From: Cercis canadensis
Lineage: Eukaryota; Streptophyta; Magnoliopsida; Fabales; Fabaceae
Direction of reading: 5' to 3'
Length of the DNA stretch: 64,000 nt
Assembly: GCA_003255065.1 (NCBI GenBank)
Contig: QAOA01001102.1
Span: 1-64,000 of the forward strand
Numbering within the stretch: the stretch's first letter is position 1; each line of letters opens with the position of its first letter. Positions 12,390 to 24,652 of this stretch are shown here, in pieces. Both the position numbers and the translations under genes were made by a program. The notes beneath the pieces are model-generated. The model had not been told where the DNA came from, searched no databases, and saw only the letters and a program-made list of their open reading frames with translations.

Positions 12390-14620
12390 TTTGAATTTTG
12401 CTAATAAATAAGTTCCATCAACATTGAGTAACATTTTAAAAAATATTCTGAAATTATTAACTTGCCAAATTAAATGACAATCAATTAATTATAATTGACA
12501 TGTGATTGGAATTACTATATATATGTTTTCAAATTAGCTAATTATTAAATAGTAATTATTTATTAAATTTTAAATTGGTTATGCCATATTGTTGATTTGT
12601 TCTTAGTCAATGCTAAAATAATGGTATAATTACGGAAGTAATGAAATTTGAATATTTAATTATTATTTTTGTATTTATTTAATTTTAAATATACATGTAT
12701 GTTGAAATTACTTTTTTGGCCTACTTTGAATTTGAATTCCTATTTTAATGATGATTGAAATACAATATTAAAAATAATGAATTTAAGTCATAAATAAAAT
12801 CAATTAGCATTAAAGATATATATCAATACACTTTGGTGCTTAATTATTTTTCAATCAATCAATTATGTAATTTTAAATTAATTTTGAATTTATATAATTT
12901 TAAGAATCCCAAATGTAGGAAATTACATATTTGAGTTTCTAACACTAATTCAAACCCTCCAACAATAAATGGTTTGATTTTCAATTAATCAATTATCAAA
13001 TCAATATTAAAAATTTAATTTTCATATCAAAGTAATCAGTCAAACATCCTATACAAAAATAAATGATAATCAATTTGTCCATAATTAATTTAGAAGTTGA
13101 AATTTCTCAAATTAAGTAGTTATCAATTAATTAATTATAATTGTCAAGTTGATTGCACAATATTGAAATTTTCCTATTTATAATTATTTTTATATTTATT
13201 TATTTAAAACTATCCCGGAGAGTCAAAACATGGTAATAACAATTTTATTTGTCAAATTTAAATTTTATTTAGAAAGAAAAATAAATTTGTATTGCTAAAC
13301 AATATGAAAAATCATAAATTTGTATTGCTGGATGATCAATAAGGAAAAAAAAATAGGAAAAATTTTAAGTGAATGAAAAAATAGATATTACAACTAAATG
13401 AATTTATGCTTAGTTTTCAAAAGTTTCATTTTTACAGAGTAAAACTTGAACACTAACTATTAAGTAAGGTTACAAGCAGAAATAAGTAAACTCATAAACT
13501 TTGATTTTTTTTTTTTTATAAATTAATAAATACAAAATTAATATAAAAATAAAAAATTATATAAAAAATAATTTCAATCACATTTTGATTATAATTTATT
13601 GATTAGTAATTAATTTTGAAAATTTTAAGGTTATCATTGTAGTTAAAATTACATTGAGAAAATTTCGGAAGTGAAATTCAACATTCATTTTGCCTAATTT
13701 AGGTGTCATCAATGTGTGACAAAAGAAAAATATGTATTTAGTTGTCTTTTAGTCTACATACATTTTGACATGTAATGTCATAATTAAGCAATGTAATCAA
13801 GAAATTGATTTTAAAGTAATAAAAATGTGCCTTAACAAGAAATGGATGGAAATAATCAAATTTAATTTAATGATTACAATTAATACTCATTTAAATTTAA
13901 ATAATCTAAAGTACAAGAATTAGTTAATAATATTATAAACTTCGATGCTCAAGCTTCAAAATTTTGAATTCCTACTCAATGAAAGAAATTCAAAATCTGA
14001 ATTGTGCTAATAAATATATTCAATCAGCATTGAAGTGCAATTCATAATTTTTTTCAATTATTAACTTGCCAAATAAAATTTCAATTAATTAATTATAATT
14101 GGCATGTGATTGGAATTGTTGTATATTCTCCCATTTTTTATTAATTTCGAATTTAATTAACTTTAAATAACTCAAGTTTATGAAATTACTTAATTAGGCA
14201 TGTAACTCTATTTGAAACCCAATAACAAGCTATATTAATATTAAAAGAATAGTTTCTTGGATGATAGTCTGACAATTTGTACTATGAATGAATTTATCAT
14301 CAATTTAATAATTTAAAAATTATAAAAAATATCAAAATTTTGAATTCATATTCCTTGAGAAAAAAATTAAAAATTTAAATTTTGCAAATAAATATATTCA
14401 ATCACCATTGAAAAAGAGTTCAAAAAAGTTTTGAAATTATTAACTCTCCAAATTAATTACCAATCAATTACTTATAATTGGCATATGATTGAAATTAATT
14501 GTTATATATTTATTTTTATTAATTTCATATTTATTTAATTTTAAATAATCTAAGTGTGTGAAATTACTTAATTAGGACTGTAACCCTATTTGAAATCATC
14601 AAACAATAAGTAGTGTAATC
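12390..14620. repeat. Diverged ~370-bp repeat units inside the Helitron
   Basis: A very AT-rich stretch in which the pair GCTAATAAATA...CAATCA and AATTATAATTGGCATGTGATT recurs near 12400/12480, 14005/14090 and 14375/14465, with a weaker copy near 13120. Units at about 14003 and 14376 follow each other and both end in GAAATTACTTAATTAGG. No coding signal is seen. The flanking Helitron interior 10751-12390 and 14900-15780 is likewise without a recognisable gene. Confidence 0.6.
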
Positions 14621-15779
14621 ACTTTGCAACCATTGTAAGCTAAATTATCTGCTAATAAAATAATTTTTGTAAGTGCTTCTCTAAATTATTCATAGTCTAC
14701 TTTTCTTGGGATTGCATTTTATTGTAGGTCTATATTGTTACCTCATACATATATGAATATCTAGGTGGTGATGCCACTCCAACACATGTTCAGGTCAAGT
14801 TATGCAGGGTATGGATCACACTGACATTGCTTCTTTCTTGATCTTTGACCTTAATGCTTTGAAATTTTTATGTAGATCTACAATTGATATGCGTTTTAAA
14901 GGGACTTAAAAATAATTTACTTGATAGATTAGTGAAAGAGACTTCTTTTCTTATTAGCTCAATACATGAATATGGTAGAGATTTTTGTTCAAGATTGAGA
15001 TAAAGGATAACAACTTAAAACAAGACTGACCTATCCACTCTTTATTTAGAATGAGCAATGATGTTGTGTTGATTGAGTCTTTCCTAAAGACCATCATTGT
15101 GAATTAGGTACAAATACTCTTCTGTTTAATACATATTAATTTAGAAAGTGCTGGATGGAAAAAAAATGAAAAAACTGAACCATTATTAAATAACACATGA
15201 AAAAAAAAATAATGACTGTAGTATCTCCTGCAACTCTTCTACTTTAGTATAATTTATATATTTATAAATTCAATTAATCCATTGGGTCTTCCTACTAAAG
15301 ATAATGGTATGTAAAGAAATGAGGGTGATAATTAGAGTAGAAACAAGATTATCCACACAAAATAATGGTAGTGAAAATACATCATGGTATAGGAAGAATA
15401 AGGCAAATATGGAATTGGATAGAAATTTTAAGATTAATTCAATAAAAGAAGTTTCAATAAAAATGAAACATTCATTTTCATTTCATTATCATTATTAGGT
15501 TCATTTTCTTTTTAAAAATTGATTGTTCAAAGAATTGGCTAGGAATGTCAAAAATTAAGATGTTTCATTTTGATATTTAAAAAGATACTATGGCCAAGGT
15601 TGATATATTTTTGTTAGATAAGTTCCTATATAGGTGATCTTCAACATGTTGTGGCTATGCATTTCTTGAAATGCATTATCATTAGCATTATTAGTAATTA
15701 TTATCACATCCAAATATGGAGACTTTGATATGAAAATGTTTGTGTTTTATATAAGATCTTTAAGTGCCGTTGCTCAGTA

Positions 15780-16770
15780 TGGTGATATTCAAGACATAAT
15801 TGTTTGGAGAAAGACCACAACTAAGTATGGAGGCTAGGTATGATTGGTTAATATCTAAGAAAAAAAATCATATGGATATCAAAGGTGAAACTATGTATGG
15901 AAGCTTGCGGCTCCAGAACAAATTAAAGTTTTTATGTGGCTAATCCTTAATGACACCATACCCACAAATTGGTTTCGTGCTTGCAGACACCTTAGTCAAA
16001 ATTCCTTATGCAACAAGTGCAAGTTTGATATAGAAAATACAATGCATTGTCTTAGAGCTGCTATAAATCACATCTATATGGGTTTTAGTGTAGATAGTAG
16101 CTTTTGGAAAAAAAAAAAATTGAATGCTTGATTTTTTATAAATGGGAATATAGGAAAAGGAATAACGAAGTCGCACATTCTCTTCTATTACATGTTGTGG
16201 TGGATATGGAGAAAACACAATGAATAGGTTTTTGAAAGGCTTGACACTTTGTTGATGGTGAGTGTTAATAAGATCCAGGCAATGGTTTAACTTGCAGTAA
16301 AAATTTTCTGGAAAAGCGAGAAAACAAGAAAGAAAGATGCAATTGATATATTGGCAATCTTCAAGTATAGAGACCATTAAGCTAAATGTAGATGGTGGTA
16401 GTTTTGGGAACCTAGGGAGATAGGTTGGTTATTTGAGATCATCAAGGGGTGGCTTGGTGGTTTATGTGGCTCCATAGGCATGAGTAGCAATCTAAAAGCT
16501 GAATTTACTACAATAAGGCATGGTCTAATATTTTATTGGAATAAAGACATCAGAAAACTATATGTGAATCAAATTCTTAAGAGGTAGTGCACTTGATAGA
16601 CTTTGTTGATGTGACCTTCCATTTATATGGGTGTTTTATCAATGACATAAGACATTTGCTTAAAAGCAGTTGGGAGGTAAAAGTGATTCATGTGTTAAGA
16701 CTAGCGTACCAAGGAGCTGATTAATGTGTTAACTAGAATTTACAAGCATATGATTTTGTTCAAGTTTAAA
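15780..16770 (+). pseudogene. Decayed LINE 3' end (zf-RVT plus RNase H)
   Basis: At 15902-16062 the plus strand reads a zinc-binding reverse-transcriptase tail (zf-RVT): LAAPEQIKVFMWLILNDTIP, then TNWFRACRHLSQNSLCNKC and DIENTMHCLRA, with the Cys/His spacing of that domain. About 300 bp downstream, 16380-16575 matches the plant LINE RNase H pattern: KLNVDGGSFGN, then in another frame GWLGGFCGSIGMSSNLKAEF and a following HGL. In L1-type plant LINEs these two modules lie in this order at the end of ORF2. At least one stop and two frameshifts interrupt the piece, and the reverse-transcriptase core and endonuclease are missing. It lies within the Helitron, either as a later insertion or as captured sequence. 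Confidence 0.75.
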
Positions 16771-18285
16771 AATATTTTTCATTGCTTAAATTGTGAAATT
16801 ATAGGAACATTGTAAAAGAAAATTTGAGTACTTAATATTTTGATGCCTCTAAAAACAAAATATGTTTGAAATTGTAAAAGCACAATCTATGTACTAATAT
16901 ACTATAGGAATCTATTGAACTTAACTCTTACAACAAGAAACTTAAACCTAAGTCATCCATAAAATAGGAAACCAAATGTAAGTACTACAAATTAAAAGTA
17001 TATTAACAAGCTATATTTAAGGATTAAGGATCCTTATTGAAATTTTCTAAAATTTCCTATGAGTGCATGAAGTTATTTGATTAAAAATATGAGTTGTTGA
17101 TTATTTCTTTATTTTAGACACAATTTTTTTTTTTTCAATGACATTTGATTACAATTTTCAATCATTTGCTATAGAGTCATATTATGATTTTTTTTTTTTA
17201 AATGACCTTAGATAATTTTTTTGAAAAATAAGGCCTATTGGTAGCAAGAGCTATAAATTAACTCAATAGGTCTCAAAAGTATAAAGATTTTATATTTTCT
17301 TTAGCCTTCAAGGATACAAAGATGAGATTGGCATACCACTCAAGAGAACTACTTACTACAAGTAGACAAACTGAGACTACTGTAATAATGAATTAAATGC
17401 TTATGCCACTAATTATTCATTTTTAAAAAAAAAATATGAATGGTAATCAAATAATTGGGATATGGCATTTATTATAAATAGGAAATGAACTATTACATGT
17501 CCATTTTAAAGATAAAAAATGGGACATTTTAATTTTGGGCAGTTGATTTTTGAGATAAGTTGGGAATGAGAACTAAACTATTTTATTAACCATTGTGGGT
17601 CAATACTTCATCAATAAAAATGTTAGTATGTTTATCTAGGTAATTAATATAGGAAACTCTTTTCTATCAATGAAGACATTTGGAATTCTCTTTCTTATGT
17701 TTGATATAAAAAATGGTATAATATAGGATACTCTTGTGATATATAATGAGAAAGAAAAATGAATAAGGTGGAGGTATAAATAAATACAATTGAGTGTAAC
17801 ATGACCTAAATTTGAAAAAAGTTTAGTTTAGTACTTTGGTCATTTACTTATCATAGGAGCGTTAGTAATGTGGAGGTCTAAAATACGGAGCCCACAACAA
17901 GATACAATGCAGTGTGCACATAAGTTATAAAGATGTTATTAAAGAATACGATAATGATTTATGCTTATCCTAAATAACCTATAGTATATACTTGCTACTT
18001 TCTTCATACTCAAAATGACTTTGTATATCTTAAGTCATTAGGTATTACAATATTGCAATTTTAGGATCAGTGCAAAATCGTGTGGACTTAGAGAAAGATG
18101 TTGACATTCCTAATACAAATCATACGCCACAACTTTTTTGAGTATAGTATTATCTCATTCTACATTTGTTTAATACTCTTTCAAATGCATTATAGGTTCA
18201 TGATTGATACTTTTAATGTATTGCATTTATGGTTCAAAATATGAAATCCATAATTGGTATATTAGATCACATAGATTTATATAAA
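16771..18285. other. AT-rich Helitron interior without a recognisable gene
   Basis: Only short, compositionally biased frames are present. Poly-T/A runs lie at 17127-17136, 17190-17200 and 17420-17430. Nothing in it supports a coding or RNA gene. Confidence 0.5.
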
Positions 18286-18422
18286 TTATACTTCTATGAT
18301 CAAATAAATTTCATTCCAAATCTCGTTGTCTAAGTCCTGCACCCTGCCGCAAAGTTATACTTCTATGATCAAATAAATTTAATCTCAAATCTCGTTGTCT
18401 AGATCCCGCACCCCGCTGCCCA
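18286..18422 (+). repeat. 69-bp tandem duplication at the Helitron 3' end
   Basis: 18286-18354 and 18355-18422 are two diverged copies. Both begin TTATACTTCTATGATCAAAT and contain CTCGTTGTCTA followed by a GC-rich CCGCACCC-type end. The second copy runs directly into the terminal hairpin. Doubled 3' ends are one suggested way in which Helitrons acquire new termini. Confidence 0.8.
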
Positions 18423-18470
18423 ACAGCCCGCACATCGGCGCGGGAATAGTACTAGTGTTATTAAAACTAA

Positions 18471-18802
18471 GGGAAAAGTCCAAAAAAACCCCCCTGAACT
18501 TTAAGCTATGTGTGCTTTACCCCCAAAAATTTAAAAACGAAGGGAATACCTCCTGAAACTATTTAAATGTGCAATTGACCCCCAAAATCCAGACGGACGT
18601 TAATTAATGGACAGAAAAGTCACGTGCCATGCACGTGGCGTGATTAAAAGCCTGATTTCATTAGTTAATCAGATTAACTAAACACATGCAAGGCACGTGC
18701 TCACTTAAACACTAATCTAGTTTCTCTCTCCCCGATTGTGCTTCTGAATTGGGGTTTCTCTATTGAAATCCCTAGCTTTTGAATTGGGAACTCCATTGCC
18801 AG
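18471..18802 (+). repeat. Left terminal inverted repeat of the MULE
   Basis: Inverse of 24653-24996. It contains a palindromic CACGTGCCATGCACGTGGC segment (about 18620) and ends at CTCCATTGCCAG. The long, well-matched arms suggest a fairly recent or gene-converted element. Confidence 0.9.
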
Positions 18803-18890
18803 ATTGAAGAAGTGATAGAGGAAGGAATTGCAGCCCGAACCCTGGGGGTTTGAATTGCTATAACACTTTTAAGCTTGTTCGAAGTGTATA

Positions 18891-19244
18891 ATGTCATCCG
18901 CCACTGGTGATCTTGGGGAGATGTCTGAAATTCATGATGAAGACATGCAACGATGCTACTGTAATATTCCATGTCGTATGTGAATTTCTTGGACTGAGAA
19001 GAACCCAGGCAGGAGATTTTTTGGGTGTAGTAGGTATGGGTCAGGTGATGCTTGTAACTACTTCTGCTGGTATGATCCTCGTGTGAGTAAGAGAGAAGAA
19101 CAACTGGTGAATTCTTTAGTGAAAAAGAACAGGGCACTTACCGAGGAGCTGAAACTGGAAAAACGCAATGTAAAGAAGTTGCGTTTGATGTTGGAGCTAA
19201 CATGGATAGTAGGTTTTGGATTACTGATGAAACGGTTGATGTAG
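18891..19244 (+). pseudogene. GRF-type zinc-finger ORF carried by the MULE, one in-frame stop
   Basis: The frame of 117 codons plus stop begins 88 bp inside the left inverted repeat. It reads a GRF zinc finger (CYCNIPCRM, then ISWTEKNPGRRFFGC, then a spaced Cys in DACNYFCWYD). A charged coiled-coil-like stretch follows (EEQLVNSLVKKNRALTEEL) and then a hydrophobic tail (MLELTWIVGFGLL), which could be a membrane segment. This matches the small plant GRF proteins often found with MULEs, whose role is not settled. A TGA at 18981-18983 (codon 31) interrupts the frame between CRM and ISWT, where related proteins have Arg or a similar residue, so CGA-to-TGA decay is likely. No intron removing the stop is apparent. 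Confidence 0.75.
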
Positions 19245-20913
19245 CATAGTTGGTGTAAAATGTTATATGTGTTAAAGTTTGTTTACCCTTTTCAGTACGT
19301 GAATGAATTGATCTATTTTATTCATGAAGTTTGTTTACAACTTAAATAACCTCAGTGGCTGGTATCTTATATAAGCAATTTAAAATCATTACAATTATCA
19401 GCAAGCAGATTGGTATGAGTTTCGGCTATGAGTATTGAGCAAGCATATTGGTATGAGTTTTGAGTAATGAAATTGGCTGTGAGCTAGTGCTAGCATCCTG
19501 AGCATAGAATGGTCCAGTTGAAACACATATTGCGCAGCAATGCTTGGTAGACACAAACACTGTCCACCAGAAGAAAGCAAAACTGAACAAAACACCAAAA
19601 ACTTGTACCTAAATTGAACTTTAAAAGGCAGTATTCAGCAATAAAACCATCATAGACCATAACTGAACAAATAAAGGAGGAAATTTTACCAGCATTCAAT
19701 AGGAACTGCAATTTTCACCTCTAACATCAAATTTCAACAAAATAAGAGGCTTGGTGCACAACAAAACCAGAAAGTATGAGAGGAATTCAACAACTCAACC
19801 AGGACCAAAAAATAATACCTAGTTTCAACAACTGAACCAACCTCAGGAAAAATACCAGATTTGAACAATATAATTGTAGCACAACAAAACCAGGTACAGG
19901 AATACCAGAATTCAACTACTCAACCAGTACTAGAAAATAATACATGGTTTCAAGAACTAGCTCACAAAGGGCTTGTTTGCACAACAAAACCCAAAATTAG
20001 AAAAACATAATGCCACATTATAACAACTCAACCAGCACCAGAAAAGGGCACAAGATTTGAACAATAAAAGCAGAGTGAACAGTAAAACCAACTCTGCACA
20101 GTGAAACCAAAATGGATAGTAAAACCAGAATGCACAGTAAACCCATAATGCACAATAAAACCAGAATGCACATAATCACATAACTGAACCAGTAAAATCA
20201 TAAGGAACAAAGACAGATAGGATATTGCAGAATAAAACCAGACAATATAGCCTAAATTTAACAACTTAATCAGTAGTNTTTGAACAATAAAAGCAGAATG
20301 AACAGTAAAATCAACTCTGCACAGTGAAACCAAAATGAATAGTAAAACCAGAATGCACAGTAAACCCATAATGCACAATAAAACCAGAATGCACATAATC
20401 ACATAACTGAACCAGTAAAATCATAAGGAACAAAGACAGATAGGATATTGCAGAATAAAACCAGACAATATAGCCTAAATTTAACAACTTAATCAGTAGT
20501 GGAAAAAGTATCTAGATTTCAACAATAAAAGCATATTACACAAAAAAAAAAACCAAGAAACCAGAATTCTATCAGCACACTAAGAAACCAGAATGAAATT
20601 CTTAAACCATAATTTGAACTGAAAAACCATTACAATTATGGCTTCACTTGGATAATCATTCTTGAACAAAGGAATCAGCCTTATAATGGCAATCTGTCAC
20701 AAAGCATTTATATGGATAAAAAAAATACAAAATACATTTAATTGTTATGAACTAATATAAATGCCCACAACTAGGTCACAAAGGGCTTCAAAATAATGGA
20801 AATTATTACATCTTGTGGGACCATAACAGCATGCCTAACCAAACACCTCAAAAGGCACAAAACGAAGCCATGTGAAAAAAATCTTGTCCCTGATAGCAAG
20901 TGGACCACATGTG
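19245..20913. other. Noncoding middle of the MULE with short AACCAGAATGCAC repeats
   Basis: This is the region between the two convergent genes. From about 20060 to 20165 a ~20-bp unit (CACAGTAAAACCAGAATG and variants) is repeated. The minus-strand frame over it only encodes a Leu/Val/Cys-rich repeat. Positions 20056-20277 and 20279-20500 are near-identical 222-bp copies around the N at 20278, an assembly junction. No gene is recognised. Confidence 0.6.
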
Positions 20914-23900
20914 CTACTGTGTTTGTCCTGCCCTTCCTTTACACTTTCCTCTAGTGCCTCCCATGTGATGATCAGCTGTTAGTGATGGTTGTTCAGTGGG
21001 TGGTTGTGTCATAAAGACTCTCTCACCAAAGGCTCTTGTCTGTCTTCTTGAATCTTGTGCATCAAGTGGTGGTGTAATAGCAGCACTTGACTGACTTTGT
21101 GGTTGTGTTGCACGTGAGGGAGTGGCAGCACTTGATTCACTCTCGGCAACACAGGCTCCTGACTTTTTCCTTCTTCCAATCTGGGATCAAAAAATGTCAG
21201 TCGAAGTCAGCAAAAAACACAACATTTAACAAAAATATATTTGAGCAGTAGATGACTCACAGGATTTAATGTTGCAGACTTCTTCTTATATATCCTTCTA
21301 TTGGGGTTGACAGGTCCCTTGCAAGTGCGAGTGTTATGGTCAAATTGGTCACAATTTCCACATTTCATCCTTGTTCCAGCTTGACTCACCTTGGTAGCAT
21401 TTGGGGGCTCATCAGCAGCTCTCTTTCTGTTCTTTCGAGGTCTACCTGTAAGAGTTCTGCCTACTGGAGGCAAGACAGTCTCGTACTCATTACTTGGCCA
21501 TTCATCCTCACCAGGTACAGGATTAACCATAACCCCATATGTCTTCAAGAATGTCTCTTTTGTGAAATATGAATCAGCATACATTTCAGGCTGTTCTCTT
21601 TGTGCATAGATACACTTGACAGCATGTCCACATGGCACCCCTGTAATGTCCCACACCCTACATGAACAAGTTCTGGCCACTAAATCCACAACTCTTCTCT
21701 CTCCTTGCCAACTATCCACCTCAAACTTGCCATCTCCATTCATATGACAGATACAGTTAATGCCATCAGACTTGGATTTTTCAAGCTGTGCTGCAATCCG
21801 TGGACAGATCAAACCAGTGTAGCTCAACATCCCTGTTTTCTTTGTAGTAAACCTCTTCATCATCATTCTTCTAATAGTTTCCATCATGGTTATGATGGGC
21901 TTGTCCTTTGCAGGCAGCACATATGAATTAAAAGTCTCAGACATATTGTTTTGCAATGCTCCTAACTTTGCCCTTGGACTGAATGCATGCCTTGACCATG
22001 TTCTTGGATGCTTATCTGCTAAGAAGTTTGCAGCATGGTCATTTAGTTGGCGAAGCTCTCCCATGTGAAACTTGAAGTCTGCAGATGTTGTTGATCTGGC
22101 AGCATTCCACATACAAGTTTTGAGGGCTTGGCCTTGATACTTAAGCTTAAAATTGGCATGTAAATGCCTAACACAGAATCTGTGCTCTACCCCCATCTCA
22201 GCCAACACTTCTTTCAAGCCCTGTATGTAAACACATATACACTTATAACCTGAACTTAAACCAAGTTTAAATAGCATATGCACTAATTCAATCTAAGTAA
22301 GAAAAGTAGGTACCTTTTGTTGGTCAGACATGAAGATCCAACCATGTTCATTTGCAGGTCCAATATCACTTATCAACAGCTCCAAAAACCACTCCCATGT
22401 GTCCTTCACCTCAGCTTCACATGTTGCATATGCAATGGGAAACATGTTGTCGTTTGCATCCTTCCCCACTGCAGATAGCAACATTCCACCCATCCCTGCT
22501 TTAAGGAAGCATCCATCCAGATGTATGAGGGGTCTGCAGTATTTAAACCCCCTCTTCGCAGCATCCAAACAAACATAAAGTCTATGAAAATGCCTATTTT
22601 CCACTTTCACCTTCATTGAAAAGCCAGGATTATAGAGCAATATTGTTGCACAGTACCTCCATAAAAGAGCATATTGCTCCTTATGTGTGCCTTCCAACTT
22701 CTGCTTTGCAGTTTTCTTTGCTCTATACACTTGATATCTTGACACAAAGGTTGAGTAGTCTCGTGCCACTTGATTTATGAAGGCCTCATTCTCCCATTTC
22801 CCCTTGTTATCTCGAATATGCTGTTCGTATTTTCTGGCCAGCCAAGCAGAGTTTGCCTTTTTGTTGTTGTTTTCCCAGGCACAATCATCATGCTCCTGAT
22901 TTGTCCATGACTTAATTTGAAAAGTACTGCCTTCTTGGTTCTTCGAAGCATGCATCTTCCACCCACACTTCCTTTTGCACTGAACAGTTATCCTTGCTAC
23001 CTCATTTTTCAAATATATAAAGTCAATGCCATTCTCTATGCAGTACTGTTTCAAGGCATCCCTAAAAACCCTAAAGTTGGCAAACTTCATACCAACTTGG
23101 AGCCTTATTTTTTTCTTCATATCAATATGGTGGTTAAACTCTGGATACCTATCTTTTTTGGGCTGATCACTGTCCTCCTCAGCTGGGCTACATAAGACAT
23201 CACTGTCAGCATAATCACTCAAGGCCTCACCATCATGATCTAATACAACTTTGGGTCTTGGCACTTCTCCCATCTTCTCACCACTTAGGCCTTCAGCACT
23301 AGCATTATCCTCAGCCTCAACCCTTGGGCCTTCGGCCCCAGCATTTATCTCTGCCTCACCTCTTGGACCAGCTTCATTTGAAGGCCCTGCTTCATTCAAA
23401 GGTCTCACCCCCTGTCTCTGCCCCATAACTCCCTGACTGCCACCCTCAACATTCTCACAAAATAAATCTTCATTCTCTATATCACTGTCAACGAAATCAC
23501 ACCCATCCAAATTCACTTCATCATCCTCATCCTCATCCCCATCCTTATCCTGCCATTCATCCTCATCATCAGCCTCACCAAACAGACCCTTATCCCCCCT
23601 TTCATCATCATGTTCACTCCCCATAGGTTCAACTGTTTCAGTCCCTCTCTTATCAGCAGTAAAAACATGAGCTTCACCATCTTCAGTCCCCCTCTCTTCA
23701 GCAGTCCAATCATGAGGTTCAGCTGTTAGTTTCAAGGATTCCTCATTGACTACAAGAGTATCCACATGGTGCTTAACATATCATTGTAGCACCCTATTCA
23801 TTCTATTCCCTATAGTATTCAAAATACACCTCACATTCTTGTCAGTCAAAAATGGCTTGATCCCATCCTCAAAAGTCTCATCCTCGAATTTATACCACAC

Positions 23901-24068
23901 AAACTCAACATTTACATACCCTTCTTCAATTATATGTTTATTCAAATGTGTCACAGACAAGTAATCAACATCAAAATCCTCTATTCTTTCCATCACCCCA
24001 CCTTCATATCTCGTGCAGGGAAAATACCTAAGTGCCCCTCCATAATACAACTCAACATCAATATACAT
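20914..24068 (-). CDS. MULE transposase, three coding exons, one in-frame stop
   Basis: The exons are 22314-24068, 21261-22220 and 20914-21180. Both introns are GT-AG in phase 0, giving 994 codons. Order from the N-terminus: a PB1-like segment (YIDVELYYGGALRYFP), an acidic linker, a Mutator DNA-binding zinc domain (VQCKRKCGWKM, about residue 365), then the MULE catalytic domain with Asp in HLDGCFLKAG (about 518) and Asp in FMSDQQK (about 582), and CVRHLHANF. After it come a SWIM finger (CSCRVWDITGVPCGHAVKC), an AT-hook-like GRPRKNRKR, a zinc knuckle (CGNCDQFDHNTRTC) and a Ser/Gln-rich tail. The enzyme would cut and rejoin element ends. The start ATG at 24068 follows a plausible splice acceptor (TATTACAG), so a 5' exon may exist. 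A TGA at 23781-23783 (codon 96) breaks an otherwise open frame. It is probably inactive by one change, unless that codon is a variant or a sequencing error. Confidence 0.9.
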
Positions 24069-24652
24069 CCTGCTGTAATACAGAAATAAAACATATGAGG
24101 ACCACATCCCAGTACCTTGGGGACCACATCACAACAACAAAAAAGACAAAACAGAAGCTAAACATCTAACTCAAACATCTGCCTAAGCCATATGGGACAC
24201 AATATTCCAACATATGTCAACTGTTACTAATACAAAATAAAAAATACATCAATTTCAATGTCGCATGGAAAGGGTACAACAATATGCATGTGCAAAATGC
24301 CTAAGCTATATGGAAAGCCTTATATATTGCAAAATATATGGAGAAATTCCTATGCAACAATGTACATGCATGCATCTGGTGCGTAATAAACAGTTTGAAG
24401 AGCACCATAACCAGATTAACAAAACACAAAGGGCGTAAACAGAACATAAAACAAAGGACTGGTGTACAAACACTGACATTGGTCTTTGTGCTCTTCTAAG
24501 TTTTCGATTACCTGGTATGTGTTCTTTGCGACTGCGACTTCAACAGAGAAATGGAATGCTCTGAGAACGATTACCTGGTATGTAAATCCCTGGAAAGTAC
24601 TCAAATTGCACGTCTCGCTAATTCTTCCCAATCGAGATCCCACCCAAGTTCA
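24069..24652. other. Right flank of the MULE interior, no clear gene
   Basis: It lies between the transposase start and the right inverted repeat. A minus-strand frame at 24416-24643 enters the inverted repeat, and the sequence TACCTGGTATGT occurs twice 64 bp apart (about 24508 and 24572). It may hold a 5' UTR exon and promoter for the transposase, but nothing is decisive. Confidence 0.4.

Larger units (their letters stand above)
9041..18455 (+). mobile_element. Helitron, 9.4 kb, non-autonomous or decayed
   Basis: The left terminus is TCTATATAATAATATTTAAA, preceded by A. The right terminus is CTAG at 18452-18455, followed by T. Seven bases before it is a hairpin: CCCGC at 18427-18431 pairs with GCGGG at 18440-18444 across an 8-base loop. 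TC at the 5' end, hairpin plus CTRR at the 3' end, and insertion between A and T without target duplication define plant Helitrons. The left end is supported independently because homology with the block copy at 5600 breaks there, and the first ~100 bases match a second 5' end at 57881. No RepHel helicase is visible. A plus-strand stretch near 14810-14880 (TDIASFLIFDLNALKFL) faintly resembles an RPA-type OB fold, which autonomous plant Helitrons can carry; this is weak. Confidence 0.8.

Noticed and set aside
20028-20402. 124-codon hydrophobic minus-strand frame with Leu-Cys-Ile-Met repeats
   Set aside because: Produced by the short AACCAGAATGCAC repeat and duplicated across an N.
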